Made by a program: the position numbers and the translations under genes. This document shows, piece after piece, positions 48,563 through 62,900 of a stretch of 64,000 bases of DNA. The DNA comes from Dirofilaria immitis (Eukaryota > Nematoda > Chromadorea > Rhabditida > Onchocercidae). Under the pieces are notes generated by a model that worked only from the letters and a program-made list of their open reading frames with translations, was not told the origin of the DNA and made no database searches. The stretch's first letter is position 1. Each line of letters starts with the position of its first letter. The stretch covers positions 1 to 64,000 of the forward strand of contig JAKNDB010000076.1 in the NCBI GenBank assembly GCA_024305405.1, in the 5' to 3' direction.

Positions 48563-50967
48563 GTTTGGAATATACTTGAAATGGAATAACTGATTTGAAT
48601 TATGCTGAATTCTTCCTCAACCCATTATACTTCAAAAGCTGAAATGCATTAGCCTCATCAGCAGTGAAATTTAAAAGCTTAAAAAGATGAAGTTTATGAC
48701 GAACCGAAAAGGAAATAATATCACGAGCGGTAAAAATACTTTTGGATAACGCGAATCGGATCATTAGTTTAAACTTCCAGCTGAACTTGTAGTAGTTAAA
48801 TATTGATTACTATCTGATGATCAGTCCCATCATGAAAATAATTTTAAGCAAGCCAAAATTAGAATTGAACTTTAAGTCTAAAAAGTCAGTAAACTGTAAT
48901 CATTTTAATAATGAAGTCTAGCAATGATTTAGTACTGAATTGCTAATGCTAATATGACGATAAACAAGAATTAAGCCTAGAAAGTTTGGAGAGAAATATT
49001 ATAATGATAATAAATAAAAGTTAGTATGATTGGATAATACAGCCGATGCTGATACGTTCCTACTGCAGTTATATTCGAAGTCATCTCTTCATTCTCCACC
49101 CTCATGAAGAGTTTGTATATGCCGTAGAGTAATTTTGCTGATTGAAATGAAGCGAACAGTTGTGTAGATGTATATATATATGTCCTCTCTACACTATACA
49201 ACTTGGATAACGTTATATTTAATGTATTTTCTTAACTTCCGATGTATTTAGAATAATGTGGCGAGAGATGAGTCAAAGAGATATTTCGAACAGTTAGTCA
49301 TAATGATTAATTAATAAGCAACAGTTGATTAATTTATAATCATTCATAATAATTAACTAATGAGCAGAATAGGGAATTTTCGTAATTTTTCTTATAAATT
49401 CCAACCATTAAAAGTGGACTTTTATATCTGCAGTCATCTGTTATAACTGATTCACTCAATAGTATATAGTATTTTAGGTAAAAATGACATATGAATGATC
49501 TTAATATGCATATCTGTTTATTATTATGTCATCCGATCAATTAGTCATTTTCTTAATCGCATTTGAATATATATATATATATATTAAATGCACAGACCAA
49601 CTATATATATATATATTTTAATAAGAATCTTCATAAAAATGATTAGTTTTAATAGTTAAATGGTTCAAATAGAGATTTGATATTCAAGTTGGTCTGTGCA
49701 TTTAATATCTATCCTGATCATTTAAAGCTGAAAGTTATTTTTAATTTTAAGCAAACCTATCTATCCTGAGTGCTATAATGAATCAGGGGTTTTTAATTTA
49801 AAATTGTTTTTTCATAAGCGATGATGAATAGTAATATTATTCCTTTTTGAAAAAATCGCAAATTTTTGCTGAAGGGAAAAAGATTTTCTAATGGGAATCA
49901 CGTTGAGTAAGTAACTTGACATTAACAAGTTTTTGTCTTTTCGACATTAGATGCATTCATTTGTCATCAATAATTTATTAGGTTATTGAAAAAAATTGCA
50001 GTTGATACAAATATTTTGCTTTTGTGCAGACAAAATAATAGTTATAGCTTTTTTCGGAGTGTTTCTAAGAAATGGAAAAAAGAGATTAAAATATCTGTAT
50101 AATGAAGAAATATTTTAATCGTGCAAAGGAAAAATTACGTAGTAAACTTTCCAGATGAAAGATTCGATTTGATGCATAATATGTGAAAGCTGTAGAATGG
50201 AATAGATCTATTTGCAAAAATATAGAAGTTCAGCAATATCAATTGAAGCTAAAAAATTAGAGTAAATCGAGGGCGATATTCAAGAATAACATTTGATGAC
50301 TGCCAAAAGTGGACGAGAATATGGAGAGGATGATATTTGAGATTATAAAAAGCAGCAGTTTTAATGTTTGAGAATGATGAAACTTGAGAGATAGCTACTG
50401 AAAAATTAAGTGGAATTTGATATCATTTCTCGAAATAAAGGATGCATTGGTGTGATTGTTCAAAACGCATATATTATTAAATGCCTCACCAATGCATTTT
50501 TCAATTTCTCAAATTGTTCGTCAGCTAACAAATGAATACTATCAAAATGAATTACAGGTGAAACTGTGAAATAAGCATATCACTACAATTAATGAAGTAG
50601 TCCATTTATAAGCTTTATTCATTCAACAAAAAGCTTCTTTGTATTAAAAATTGTTGTTTGCACTGTTGTTATAAGCTTTTTTGACCGGCTTATTCAAATG
50701 CATGAACTAAAATAGTCGCTAGTAACAGAATCTTTTTCCTTAATAGAGGTTATTAAAACAAAGCAAACCGCACTAGAAAATTATATTCTTACTCCGCATC
50801 ATTTTTTTCTTTTTTTAATTTGAAAAGCATTTCAAATTTGGATCATTTGGCAAAAGTTGTTGGTCCAAACATGTTACATTATTCTAAGCAAAAATTCGAT
50901 CTATAAGATTAGAGTGGAATCATATCAACTTGATAAATTTTAATTATAGTTAAGTTTTCGATTTCAG
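48563..50967. other. Intron DNA upstream of the LRR gene
   Basis: Would hold the LRR promoter (on -). Contains the 22-bp inverted repeat at 49.6 kb and an 11-bp inverted repeat (ATGCATTGGTG / CACCAATGCAT) near 50,445-50,497. No further exon or gene recognised on either strand. Confidence 0.5.
49581..49708. repeat. 22-bp perfect inverted repeat (foldback element)
   Basis: ATATTAAATGCACAGACCAA-CT at 49,581-49,602 is the exact complement of 49,687-49,708; 84 bases between. Both sides are flanked by (AT)n. Looks like a small foldback or MITE relic within the UTP20 intron. Confidence 0.9.
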
Positions 50968-53900
50968 GTCATTTCAGAGTATCTCATTAATAGCAACCGT
51001 ACTTTCGCCAGTACTAACAAATGCTCAAAGTCAGCTACTGTTTCGAGTTTGTTTGGCTGCAGCACTATTTTCTCGTTTGGCGATTCAAAATTTGGATTTG
51101 GTTCAACCGTATCTCGTGAAACGACTCAAAGAATTACGTCGATTCGCTTGTAGCGCTTTCAAAGAAGTTAGTTTAATTCAGATATGTTGTTATATCTCGT
51201 CTTTGTTGATATCTTCATTACCTTTAAAAATATCTTTTCCAACTTCATTGTTCAATTCGAAATCCGATATGGGCGAGTCCGTTTTTCGGCAATTTAAGCT
51301 CAAAGCGTTTGTTATATGTTAAATTTGAGATTCATCGGAATAATCTGGAGCAATTATGAATTTATATATGCTAAGAAGTTGTAATAATTTTTGAAGATTG
51401 TAGTATCAGGAAAATCAAAAAGCCAAATTATAATCAAAACACAATAACGCTTAAACATTTTCTTGATTCCTGAAAAAATTCTTTGAATTATTCAGAAATT
51501 TTTGTGTGATATGAAAATGGAATTTAGATTGCTTTAGAAATTAAATATGATATGCTATATGAGTAGCTACCATGTGTAGTTAATTGCATGAAATGAAGTT
51601 AAGGAAATTCGGTTACTTAGAATTTATCATTGCCAGGAAGGTTCAAGAAAAAGAAAAGATTATTGAAAATTCTTACATAGGATTTCTTAATAAGCTCCTT
51701 TTCCATCTCAAATTTGTTTGTTAATCAGAAGGCATATTTTAAGAATTAAGCATTCTTTTTAAATGGATTCATGATTTGGTATATTTATTTTCTTTACTAA
51801 TAATTTCATTTCGTTTAAAATCATTGATATAATTAAAACTTTTAGAAATTTGATTTAATGTAAGTTAACGAGGACGAAGCTACATTTCTTATAGTGCGGA
51901 GAAACTTTGTAAAAAGTGCCAAAAATCATAAACAGTTTATTAGAATCCGTGGCCTAAAATTTCTCTTGTAATTTTAGGTTTTCTATATATGTCAAAATCG
52001 TGTGCTTGAAACCGATGAAATCAATGCATTTCTGATGTATATTATAGTCCCGCAATGCATGAATCACGATGATGGCTCTCCAAAAGTTCCATTTAATCTC
52101 GTACGACTATTCCTCTCATGGACATCGATTCCGAAGTATTCCTTTAATTTTTATTTTTAAGCAAATTTTATATGATTGAGTCGTACCGCGTACTATTTTT
52201 ACAGTTTTTGTTGAGATGCATTTAATTCTCTAAATCTATTTTTACTGACTGATTGCAGAAAATTTGAAAGCATAATGTTTTCAGATTATTCTACCTCCTA
52301 CGTCTCCAAGTTTCATTAACTAATGATACCGCGCCACATTCAGTGCTTTCCATCTTGTGCAGTATGCTCTCATCGAAAAGTATTAACAAATTGATGAAAG
52401 AGAAGATTATTGACGGCTTACTCAATTTGCTTACATTGGCAGACGAGGAAATGCCTGGTTCAATTACTGATATCAGTCTAGCTAAACTTCCCGAAATATC
52501 CCGTAAGTGGAATTTACAACTATGATCCAAATTTTCAAGTCGCGTGATGCATTGATAATAAATCTGATTTTTCTGTATATAATACTCTGTATTTATACTA
52601 TTAGAGAATTTTTGTATCAATATCAACGGAGAGAGTTTCTGTTAAATCTCTTGCAGTGAAGCTGCTTCTAAATTAATAGTGTAAAAAAATTCCATAAATC
52701 CAGTTTAAATTCAGATTTATATTTATTGTATCCTATATTTACACTTTTTATCTATAACATTTTTATCCAAAGTATACGTATGCAATATCACTTTTTTTGT
52801 TATTTTGTATGCTCTGCTATTTCAGATTTAAACAGTGGAACGTCTATGGTCCTTTCTGAATTGCCGAAGGTGTTGGCGTTTATTTTTGATTCCTTACCAC
52901 TGCAGGATGGAAATCGTAAACTTAATATGAAACATTTGGAAGTATTGAACAGGTTGACATTCTGATTTAGATAATTTTTGTCTTCAAAATACGTGATTTT
53001 TTCTCCATTATTTTATTGTGAATTAATGTTTTCATATTTTACTCAGACGAGCAAAGAATTTCAAATACTATGGGTTTTTAGGAATGCGAAATTTGCTAAA
53101 ATTTGCTTTTGCTGAAGAATGTTTTTAGTTTATTTAATAATGCTAAGTTCTTGTATTAATCTAGCTTCGAGTAATAAAATCATTATTTTGCCATATTTTA
53201 TAAATAGATCTTTACTGCCTCTAGACAGACCACTTATATATTTCATTTACAGAAACATTAAAGTTTCTAAAGTGTAATCTTATTTTAGGATAAGTGAATT
53301 TATCCAAGATGAAGAAATGATTAAACGATATGTTTCAATTCTACTAACATTTCTGGAATCAGGAGTTCTACGTTCTGATGATGCTATTCAGTCCTCGCTT
53401 CAAACTGTTTTACGGATGGTTATTGTAGCAACAGATGCCGCTCAGTTTTTGAAGTAATTTGTTTAGAGTTTTAAAACAGTTAGAACTGTTCATGTAAATT
53501 GTAATTTTCAAACCGTAAGCAAAATTTGCTTAAAAGTAATAATTTCTAATAAATTGAGTATTTATAATTTCGAACGATAGTTATCTGTTTTAAAAAGATG
53601 TACAGGTATTTATTTCAAAACTTGTGTCCTAAAAATCGAAAGACATCGTTGCATATAATTAAACTGTTGAAACAATAACATCTAAAGAACTTTTTATGAT
53701 TATTTGATCTCGACTATATACAGTTTAGTATCATTTCTACTGTATTTATTACATTGGATTTTGGCATTATATCAGTTACAAATTAGATTATATTTTCGGA
53801 TTATCAAGCGAGAAGAGTTTTCAGAAATCTCATACATATTCAATCTTTACTAAAGGAGCGGTCGCATCATGAAACTTTACAAAAAATTGAAGAAGCCATA

Positions 53901-56900
53901 GCAATGAAGCTGAAGGAAAACAATAAAAGGAAAGCAGAATTATTGAGCTATGTGTTAAATTTAGACGCATGGGATGGAAGGCGAATTGATGAGCCCGATT
54001 ATGATAAACGACACGATGCTTATTTAAGTCTTCTTAAGGTTCGTTTTTTTTCATTTTTTACTTAATTTATTCTTAATTTCAAACTTTTCTGATCGATTCC
54101 TTATTTACTTTGAAATTTACAGGCTTTAGCAACAACTGAAGTAATTGATCCATTGTTACTCTATCTACTATTACATAACGATTATTACGTTATTGTTGAG
54201 GTACTTATGATTTTTTTCCACGGAATGTTTTATAAATGTAGAGTTTTATAAATATAAATGTAGAGTTAGAAATTTTATACAAAAGTATCATTGATGTGCT
54301 TCATTTTCTCGAAAATTTATTCAATTTTTTAAAAAAGGAATGTATTTGACGGTGAGTTCGATAACTGTTTTGAACTGTTTTGATATTTGACATAGGTGAG
54401 CGATATTTCATTGCGCTCAGCGGCAGTCAAAAATTTTCGTTGCATTATTGAATACTTCGGAAAATGTGATATGAATGAATGCGAGAAACAAAATGGCGTT
54501 GATTCTCATATGTTACATCTTATTCTGAAGGGTTTGCATAATTCAAAAGAGGTATTTCTTAATTTCTTTCTTATTGGAATTTGATGTAATTTTGTTATTG
54601 TAAAAAGAAAGCTTAGTTTTGAAATTATACTTATTTATAATCAGTTATGTAAACGATTAATTGATAAATCCTGAAACTTTAGATAATACGCCATGATTTT
54701 GCAAATCTTCTGGTTTCGATGATTGCATGTTTTCCGACACACAAATATCTTCGTCATCTTCAGTCGCTCAGAAATACGGAAGAAGTTGATTTGGATTTCT
54801 TCGAGAACGTTACTCACATGCAAATTCATCGACGACAACGTGCATTTTACAAGCTTACTCAAGCCCTGCAATTAGAAAAAGTTGGTAGTTGTTTTTGTAT
54901 CGATTGTGCATAAAGTTCTGAAATTTCACGGATTACAATGTTTGTCATAATAATTTTATAAAATGTGAATTATCTATCAGCAATTTACATCACAGATCCG
55001 TATTCCGAATGGAGTATTACACCGTTTTCTGCTGCCGCTCTTACAACCTTACTTGGTAAATTTGTCCAGTAGTACATCAGCCCTAAGTGATGCTGCTTTG
55101 GCACTTTTACGCAGATAATGCGTAGCGCACCATGGAAAAAGTAGGTTAAAGAAGTTTGCAATTATTTTTCTTTGTGCCTGTATTTATTTATTTCTATTGT
55201 AGCTTAACTGCTCATGTATTTCAAAGTAATAAGGTGATACTTTTAAAGGATAAATAAAGGCATTCTTAAATTTTCCATTCTGCATCCACGGTCGAGGATA
55301 TTTGACCTAAACAACTTGCAAAGACTTTTGGTAGCTGCAATCAGGAATATTTTATAATTTCAACGAATACACCATAATCTTTTCATTCAGATATTTTCCG
55401 ATGTTGGATTTTTATTTGAAGCGTTTGAGAAAAGAAAGTGTCAACATTAATCACAAAGCAGTTATAAGGTTGATTTTTAAATTCCTTCCTTGAATGATTT
55501 TATTTTTCAATTTTACTTGGGAAAATATAATTCCTTCAAATGTTTTCATTTTGCAATGAGATTCAGATGATAGTTTCATTCTATGTAAATTGATGGAAAT
55601 ATTGCCATATATTTTTCTTCCCTCAGAAATCAAAAATATATATGTTTGTTTTCTAGGAATTTTCGAATTAGTGTAGGTTTATGGAATTCTAACTTTATTA
55701 GGTTGGACGTAAGCAGCTTTTAAAACTTACGGAAGGCGTTGACTCTTATTTTCGCGTTTTAGTCTATCTTTTAAAAATTATGACGCAGGTAAATTATGCA
55801 GAAATATTAGTTCTAGGAGATGACGAACTAAAAGTGAAACATATGAAATTCTTCACTGCGTTTTCAACTCAAAATTTGACTGGAATAATTTCTCTTAATA
55901 GTATTAGTTCCTTTCCAAATGATTATTTATATCGTTATTATAAACACTCTAAATTTTATGCATAACTTTGACTCTTTCGTTTTCAAGCCATAACGTTGCT
56001 TGGTGTTTTATTGTTTGAAATCCATATTTTTGTAGATCCTTCTTGCTCGTTATTAACCATATTAGATTTTTTTCACTTTGCCTTCCAATTTGGTACTATT
56101 CCAAAAATAGAAATTGTTTGGTAGTTTTGACATTCAATATAAGTTTAATTTTCCTTTGCACTACTCTTTTTTTCTTTCCTTTTTAGTTATGTTTGAAAAT
56201 CCATGTTAAAAGCTGTTTCATAATACTAGATTATGTTTTTATTTGTTTGTTGTGATCACGCGATCTTATTAGAATCTTCATTATTATATTCTGTGAGCAC
56301 TGTTTTATGTGGTTAGAAAAGTTGATTTTCTCTTATTGTTCACATTTATGTGGAAGACAAGTTGAAACAAGTGGGCTTCCAATAGGTTAAATTAGTCGTA
56401 ATGTTATTTGAGTAATTTGTGACATTCTTGAACCGAATCATGATTTGATTGTGTATATCCACTACAATAATGGTTTAGAGATCTTGTCAAGGCAGAATTA
56501 CATTACAACTTTATCATTCACAGCGTTGGACATCTTTCTATAATTAGAAGAGCTAGGACTATCAGGGACATATGACCTTTTAGTTCATGAATTCTTAGCT
56601 TTTTGATTATATCTAAATAACCTGTAATGGCTTATCAAAGCTAATTTTATCTGCTTTTCGAGATGAATATACGCCTTTTCGAGACAATGATCCGTTTGAA
56701 TTCTTATGATGAAATTGAATACATGATAACTGAGTTTTATTGTATTATTTATGTTTATTTTAATTACTTTATGTGAATAACATGATTGTGAAATATTTAT
56801 GTTGTTCAGTTCTTAATCAAATAGATTTATGATTTCAGAGTTATTGTTGCTATTGTGGACGCTTTTCATTTTGATGTTTCCGAAGAAGAACATTATGAAC

Positions 56901-59900
56901 CTGTTACAATGCAGAAAAAACAAATAACGAGTTAGAAATTGAGGAACGGATAGAAGTTGAGATGGATGAGGTTGCAGCTGGAGTGAACGTTAGGGATCCA
57001 TTGAAAGGAAGCATTTCATCAGTACATCAAAAAGTGATCGGATATTTGATTCCCCGACTGAAGGATTGTGCCACTGGGAGAGTAAGAAAATTTTTTTTGT
57101 TGATTTCAAACATAATATATGATGATTAGTAAATCCATCCAGCAAAGCATGCTAAAATGCTAAGTTGGTAGACTAGGGCGTGAATAGAAAAATTGAAAAA
57201 TAAAAGTGATACAGAAAAGTAATCACGAAATGATACAGAGAAGTAGTTACTAATCTGTTTTTATAAACAAGGCCTAAAATCAATTTCCCATATTTTCGCT
57301 AATCGATTCTGATAAAAATTTCCAGCTCTTACTGAGAAATTCATTTCAGCGATAAGAAATGCAAAATAAAAACTAAGGGAGAAATTTTTTCAATTGCGTA
57401 ACTACAGTAAGGTAAATTCTGAAAACAAATAGTCTTTTGCTATTCTTCACTTCACTTAATGTTTTTCGTTTGTTTCATTTCAAATAAATTGTTTTAAAGA
57501 TAAAAGCTTATAGGACTTAGTATCTCACCGAAAAGCCCAGTCTGGAAAATATTACAAAGAAGATGATGACATACAAAGGGCTCCTGTTGCACTGGCTACC
57601 GTCAAATTACTTCAGAAAATGCCGCAGAAAATCATGGACTGCAATTTGCCTGGGTAATTTACATATATAATTTATCAGTCCTAAAATTAATATTCTGCGT
57701 GATCAATCGCAATAAATCTTCTTTTAATTAGGTATTAAATAAATACATATTCTTTCCACATACATCATTTATCATTAAATCCTTGAGTTTCCTGTTTGAT
57801 AAATGAATTTTGACTGGAGGATGATTTTTCCTAGATTTCTTTGATTCAAACGTTTTGTTTCTTTATAGTGTGATAATCAAGATGTGTTCTTTGTTAATGT
57901 CGCGATCAACCGTTGTACGAGAAGCAGCGGGTAAAACTGTTATCGAAATTGCTAAAATTTTAGGCCCCAAATATATTCGTTTTATAGTGCAAGAAATGAA
58001 GCAAACTATGAGAAAAGGATATCAGGTATAATTTTGATCATAACTTATTATATCTAGATATATTTTTTGTTTCTTTTACTCGACTTAAGACTTGAGAGTG
58101 ATAACGTTTTGCTAGTATTATTAGCTTACATTGTAAAAAAGTTTCATGTAATTCACTCGTGTGTTATTAATATTGATAATACTATTTTTAAGTACTCAGC
58201 AAATATTTTAAATAAGTTTATATTGATTCTATTCCCATGGCTATTGTGTATCTTAATATTTTCATTTTTGCTCTTATCAGATTTGGAATTTCTTGTTCTG
58301 CTGAGCTTTAGGATTTCGTATTTTTAAATTTTGATTTTAATTCATCTTCCAGTATCTAAATAAATAAAGAAATTGCTTTATTTTCTTTTCCATTTCCGTA
58401 TTGATTTACGGATTAATAAAAATTTAAATCTTTGATCTGGAATATGTGTTATGGTAGTGAAAATAATCAGTATTAAACATATATTCTGGGCATTACTAAA
58501 ATCTTTTTATTCAAGTAAGTGAAGTCTATACTCATTTTAGCTTCATGTGATGATTTTCTATGTGCACAAGTTATTATCAGCTATGGAGGAGCAACTTCAC
58601 GCTGGTGATTTAGATTCATGTTTAATGGATATCGTTGATGTAAGTATCTCGTTCCAAATTTTTCTTGAGTTGAAAGATATGTTCATTAAAGGTATTAATA
58701 TTATCGTTTTGTTAAAATTACTTTGGACGAGTGAAGTATATGAAAGGCTTTTTATCAAATTCTTTTTGTTTTTCAAAATCTTACTAGAATTTCGTAGAAT
58801 CAGATAAAACACATGACTTTAGGTATGTGTAATGGATTTATTTGGTAGTACAGCTGAAGAAAAGGCTATTACTGGTATTACTAAAGATGTGCCGGAAGCA
58901 AAGACGCAACGAGCATATGAGACATACAGATTGCTTGGCCGATATATAAGTTCTCAATGTCTTGGTAGTGTTCTAATATTGTTGAAAAAGGTCTCTTCAA
59001 TTTCTCTATTAAGTTTCGAAAGTTTGAGATATAATCTTTCTTGAAAAAGCATCAGTTTTCAGATTGTGATACCTGCTATCACTGATATGCTCTCCATCTC
59101 CAATCTTTTTTTTAGAATGTTTTGTAATTCCCGTTTTAATGATAAACTTTTTGGTCCTTAATTGTGTGTTCATGTCGTAGGTCGTAGAATCTACACCAGA
59201 CGCAAAAACAATGCGGAAGATGAGTCGTTCGTTGTGGCAATATTCACTGGGAATATCGGCCAATGAGGAATTGAACCTGCAGTTGCATTGGTATTTGCGT
59301 ATCAAATTCTAAAAGATCAAGTAGCAGAAGTTCTGAAGGAGACTAAAAACGGTGTTCAATTAGATGCGCAAGAAACACAGAAAGAAAAATGTCGAGAAAG
59401 TTGTTTGATTTTGGAAAAGAACCTAATCGGTTATTTATTTTTATACTAAAAAAACATCATGAGGTCTTAAAAATCAATTTTTCTTGTAAATATCGAACTT
59501 TCAACGTTGGCAACATAAGTTGCAAAATTATCTTTTCAATGGGAGATATATTTATTCATTTTAAGTCAAATTTTATTATTTTTCTATAATGATATTTTTA
59601 TTATATTCTACAACTTAAAAGATTTAACGAAGATGTTGTTTTTTTCCGGCATTAAAAATATCAGATGATAAATGGAAGAATGACAAAATTTTTTTCAACA
59701 ATAATCGTAAATTTGAAATAAATGTACTAATGTTTCCTCATGTAAAGAATTTAGATAATTTCAGCATAGGAGCTGTTGTCAAAGTATCCGCGAAAAGCAA
59801 AATGCACATTTTTGTTGAATTTGGTCTTTCTGAGTTGTATTTGGTACTGAAAAAGAAGGTTTTTGACGTGGAATCTAAGGATGATGTAGCACGATTGGAC

Positions 59901-62900
59901 CCATTTGTTGATATTATTTTCCAATGTCTAAAGCTGGAATATGATAAAGTGCGAACATTAAAGGCTTGATCATGATGAATTTATTAGCATCTTGTAATTT
60001 TATAGTAGACGATTTGGTTTATATATGCTATGCTATTCGCTATCTTTGTTCTTGACTTTTGATCCTAAGGTCAGGACATACGGATTACTTAGACATTCTA
60101 TACCAATTACTGAACATTGAATGATATATGAAGTTAATGTTTAATGCACTATGCTTGAAATTTTGACAAAGTAGAATTTTTCGCTGACCATTCAAAATTA
60201 TGAAATTATATTCAGTCTTCAATTAATTTAGATTCTCGTGAATTCTTTACGATGCTTCTTGATATTGCTCAGGTTTCCTCTTCCTTCATTACGGTCGACT
60301 ATGACCCAATTTTTGAATCGTTTATTCATCTTATTATCTAATTATGTAACGTCTGATACAACTGGTAATGCTCAAGGATGTGCTCGAAAATCTGTGGAAG
60401 TTTCTCAGCTGGTGTTTAAGGTATATTTATTTTTCGCAGCATCTTACTCAGGCCGTTGTTGAATAATACCTTCAAAAAACTTCACGGAAAGTTATAGCAA
60501 ATTTTTGTTATTGTTCTTTTTCTATTAACCTTCGAAACAGATTGTTTTTTTTCAAAAAATTCTATAAATTCGTCTTGTTTGAATTTTTAATGATTGTTGA
60601 ATTTTGAATCGGTTTTTTAGGCTGTTACACAGATTGTAAAGGATGCGCCTTGTCTCGTGCTTACATCAAAACGTTTGCAATTATTGCTGACTTATGTTGA
60701 AACTGATATTGCTGATAGCCAAAAACAGGCAGTAGCATTCCCACTTATCAAAGCAATCATCATCCGCAAACTCCAGGATTCAAAGGTTAACTCATTTAGT
60801 TTATCCTAAATGTTGTTCATTTGGGATAAAAAATATCAGAAGGCAGTTACAATTTTCGCAATTTTTGATGAAGTTGATTTGGCACAGCGAAGTTGGCAAA
60901 TCAATGTAGCTATGTAAATCAAAAAATAAAGCGCTCTCCTTTTATATCGGGAAGCAATTCTTGAAGTAGTTATGAGGAAAATTTTAATGATATATATTAT
61001 ATTTGGATTAAATTTGAAAGAAGTTAACGTGAATTTATTTAGATTATTGAAATCATTCAGTATCTCATGGAAACTGCTATTGTATCAGAAGTTTCACATA
61101 TTCGAGAGCAATGCCGGCAGGTTAGCCTCTTTTAAACCACATTTTTTTTGTTTTTGGATTTCAAATATAATTTTTTCTTGTGAAATTATATTTGAAATCT
61201 AAAACTATTTTTTAGAATTTAATTCTACTGGAAACAACAATTAATCATTTCCAAAGCCGAAAGCTTATTGATCCAAATTAAAATGTTTGTTTTTATTAAT
61301 CTAAGAGAGTGGATTTAAGATTATACTCCATATCATGGCGGAAAAGATTTTTATGAGAAGAAATTATGTTTGAAATCAAGATATTAGGAAATGTATGGCT
61401 AGCATTGCACTGAACTGCTTTATTTTGAAACAGTTTCCAAAAAGAACAATCAAATGACATTGCAATAGGGGTGAATCAAGGTGCTGGGGTTCAGGGCATA
61501 ATGTATGGTTATGCAACAACAGAGACAGAAAGCCTCATGCCAACACCAATTTTTATGCGCATTCAATTCTGAAAAATATTATGAATGCGACTAGGAAAGC
61601 GAAGCTTGGGCCAGATGCAAAATCGCAGATAACTTTGGTGTATGAGAATAATCTCCCATTGCCTATCTTTTCTTGTATTCAATATTTCGCATCTGCTTTT
61701 TCGACCATTTTTATAATCTATGCTGATAAATTTACTAAAAAAAAAAATAACTTGTTTCGCATATCTTGAATTAAGTTTTTATCTCCATCTTTTGCAAGTT
61801 CAATAATTCAATTTATTCACACAAAAATTTGCCAGAAGCAGTTTATCTATCCCCTTTAATGCGACACCAATTGAGTTTAATATATTTGGTTATGTTATGA
61901 TAATATAGTGTCATGAATGCTCTAATCTCTCTGTACGAACCAAATAAAATATATTGACTACGAATAAAGGTAATTCGAAAAAACAAGACACAATAATTTT
62001 TATTATAATGTATGAGCTTACGTCAAGATGATTTTCTTCCATTTATAATTAACAGAATCTGAAATTTTTTAATATAGCCGGTACAGATGGATTTTGTCTG
62101 TCCTTTAATTTTTTTAACAGAAAAGCATATCATCGTTCAGGTGATAACTCTATTTGTTGGCAATCATCCACAGTGTAAGAAGCCGTCAAAATATATTGAA
62201 TTCTTCTTAGAGCAGCTTGATTACAAGTATGAAGATGGTCGAAAATCTGCAATTGAAATACTGAACATATTTTTCGAGAAACTTGCAAAGGTTTGTCAGT
62301 TATTTTTGAATTTCTGAAAGTGAAATAATTTAACATTTAATTTATAATCAGGCTTCGTTACTGGATATCATTGTTGATCAGTAATACAATATTAATTTAC
62401 TCGCTTGCTCCGAAAAAAATCTGTAAAATTGTTTTCTAACATTACTTCTGGAAAAAGCGAAAAAACTTTAAGCGATACTTGCTTGCAGGAAATTAATGAT
62501 GATTATGCTTTATTAGCTTTTGTTAAGTTAGCAGCTCGACTAATAAACGATGAAAGTTCGGAATGTCGTCAAATGGTTATGTTGGCTATACAGAAATTAT
62601 TGGTGTCTATATCGGAATCTAAGTTAAATGACCTTTATTTAGCAACAAAGGATTGGTTAGAAAGTAAAAGGTTAATAAATTCATGATGATTGCCATGAAA
62701 ATGGCTAAAAAGTGCTTTATTACCTAGAAAGTAGTAGTATAACTGAAAAATAGCGATCTGGAGAGGCAAAAAATTGAATATATTTTTTCAGGAAGTATAT
62801 ATTTGCATTGCCATACAAGTACTAGTAATATTTAACAAGCTGGGAGGCGAGAAAGTTGGAAATATTCTCCGGGAATTATTATTTACACTATCGAAAATTG

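Larger units (their letters stand above)
39990..50967 (+). other. Giant UTP20 intron hosting an antisense gene
   Basis: The UTP20 exon ending 39,989 (PLQIIKG, phase 2) joins in phase to the exon at 50,968 ([14 protein letters not shown]). The intervening 11 kb is far longer than the other introns in this gene (about 0.05-0.9 kb) and contains the whole LRR gene on -. The donor is GG|GTTTGC, weak. The join is supported by phase and by family order, not by transcript data. Confidence 0.7.

Noticed and set aside
48977..49201. 74-codon frame on - upstream of the LRR gene, first taken as a leader exon
   Set aside because: The exon at 48,429-48,562 gives a proper signal peptide and joins exon 2 in phase; this frame does not.
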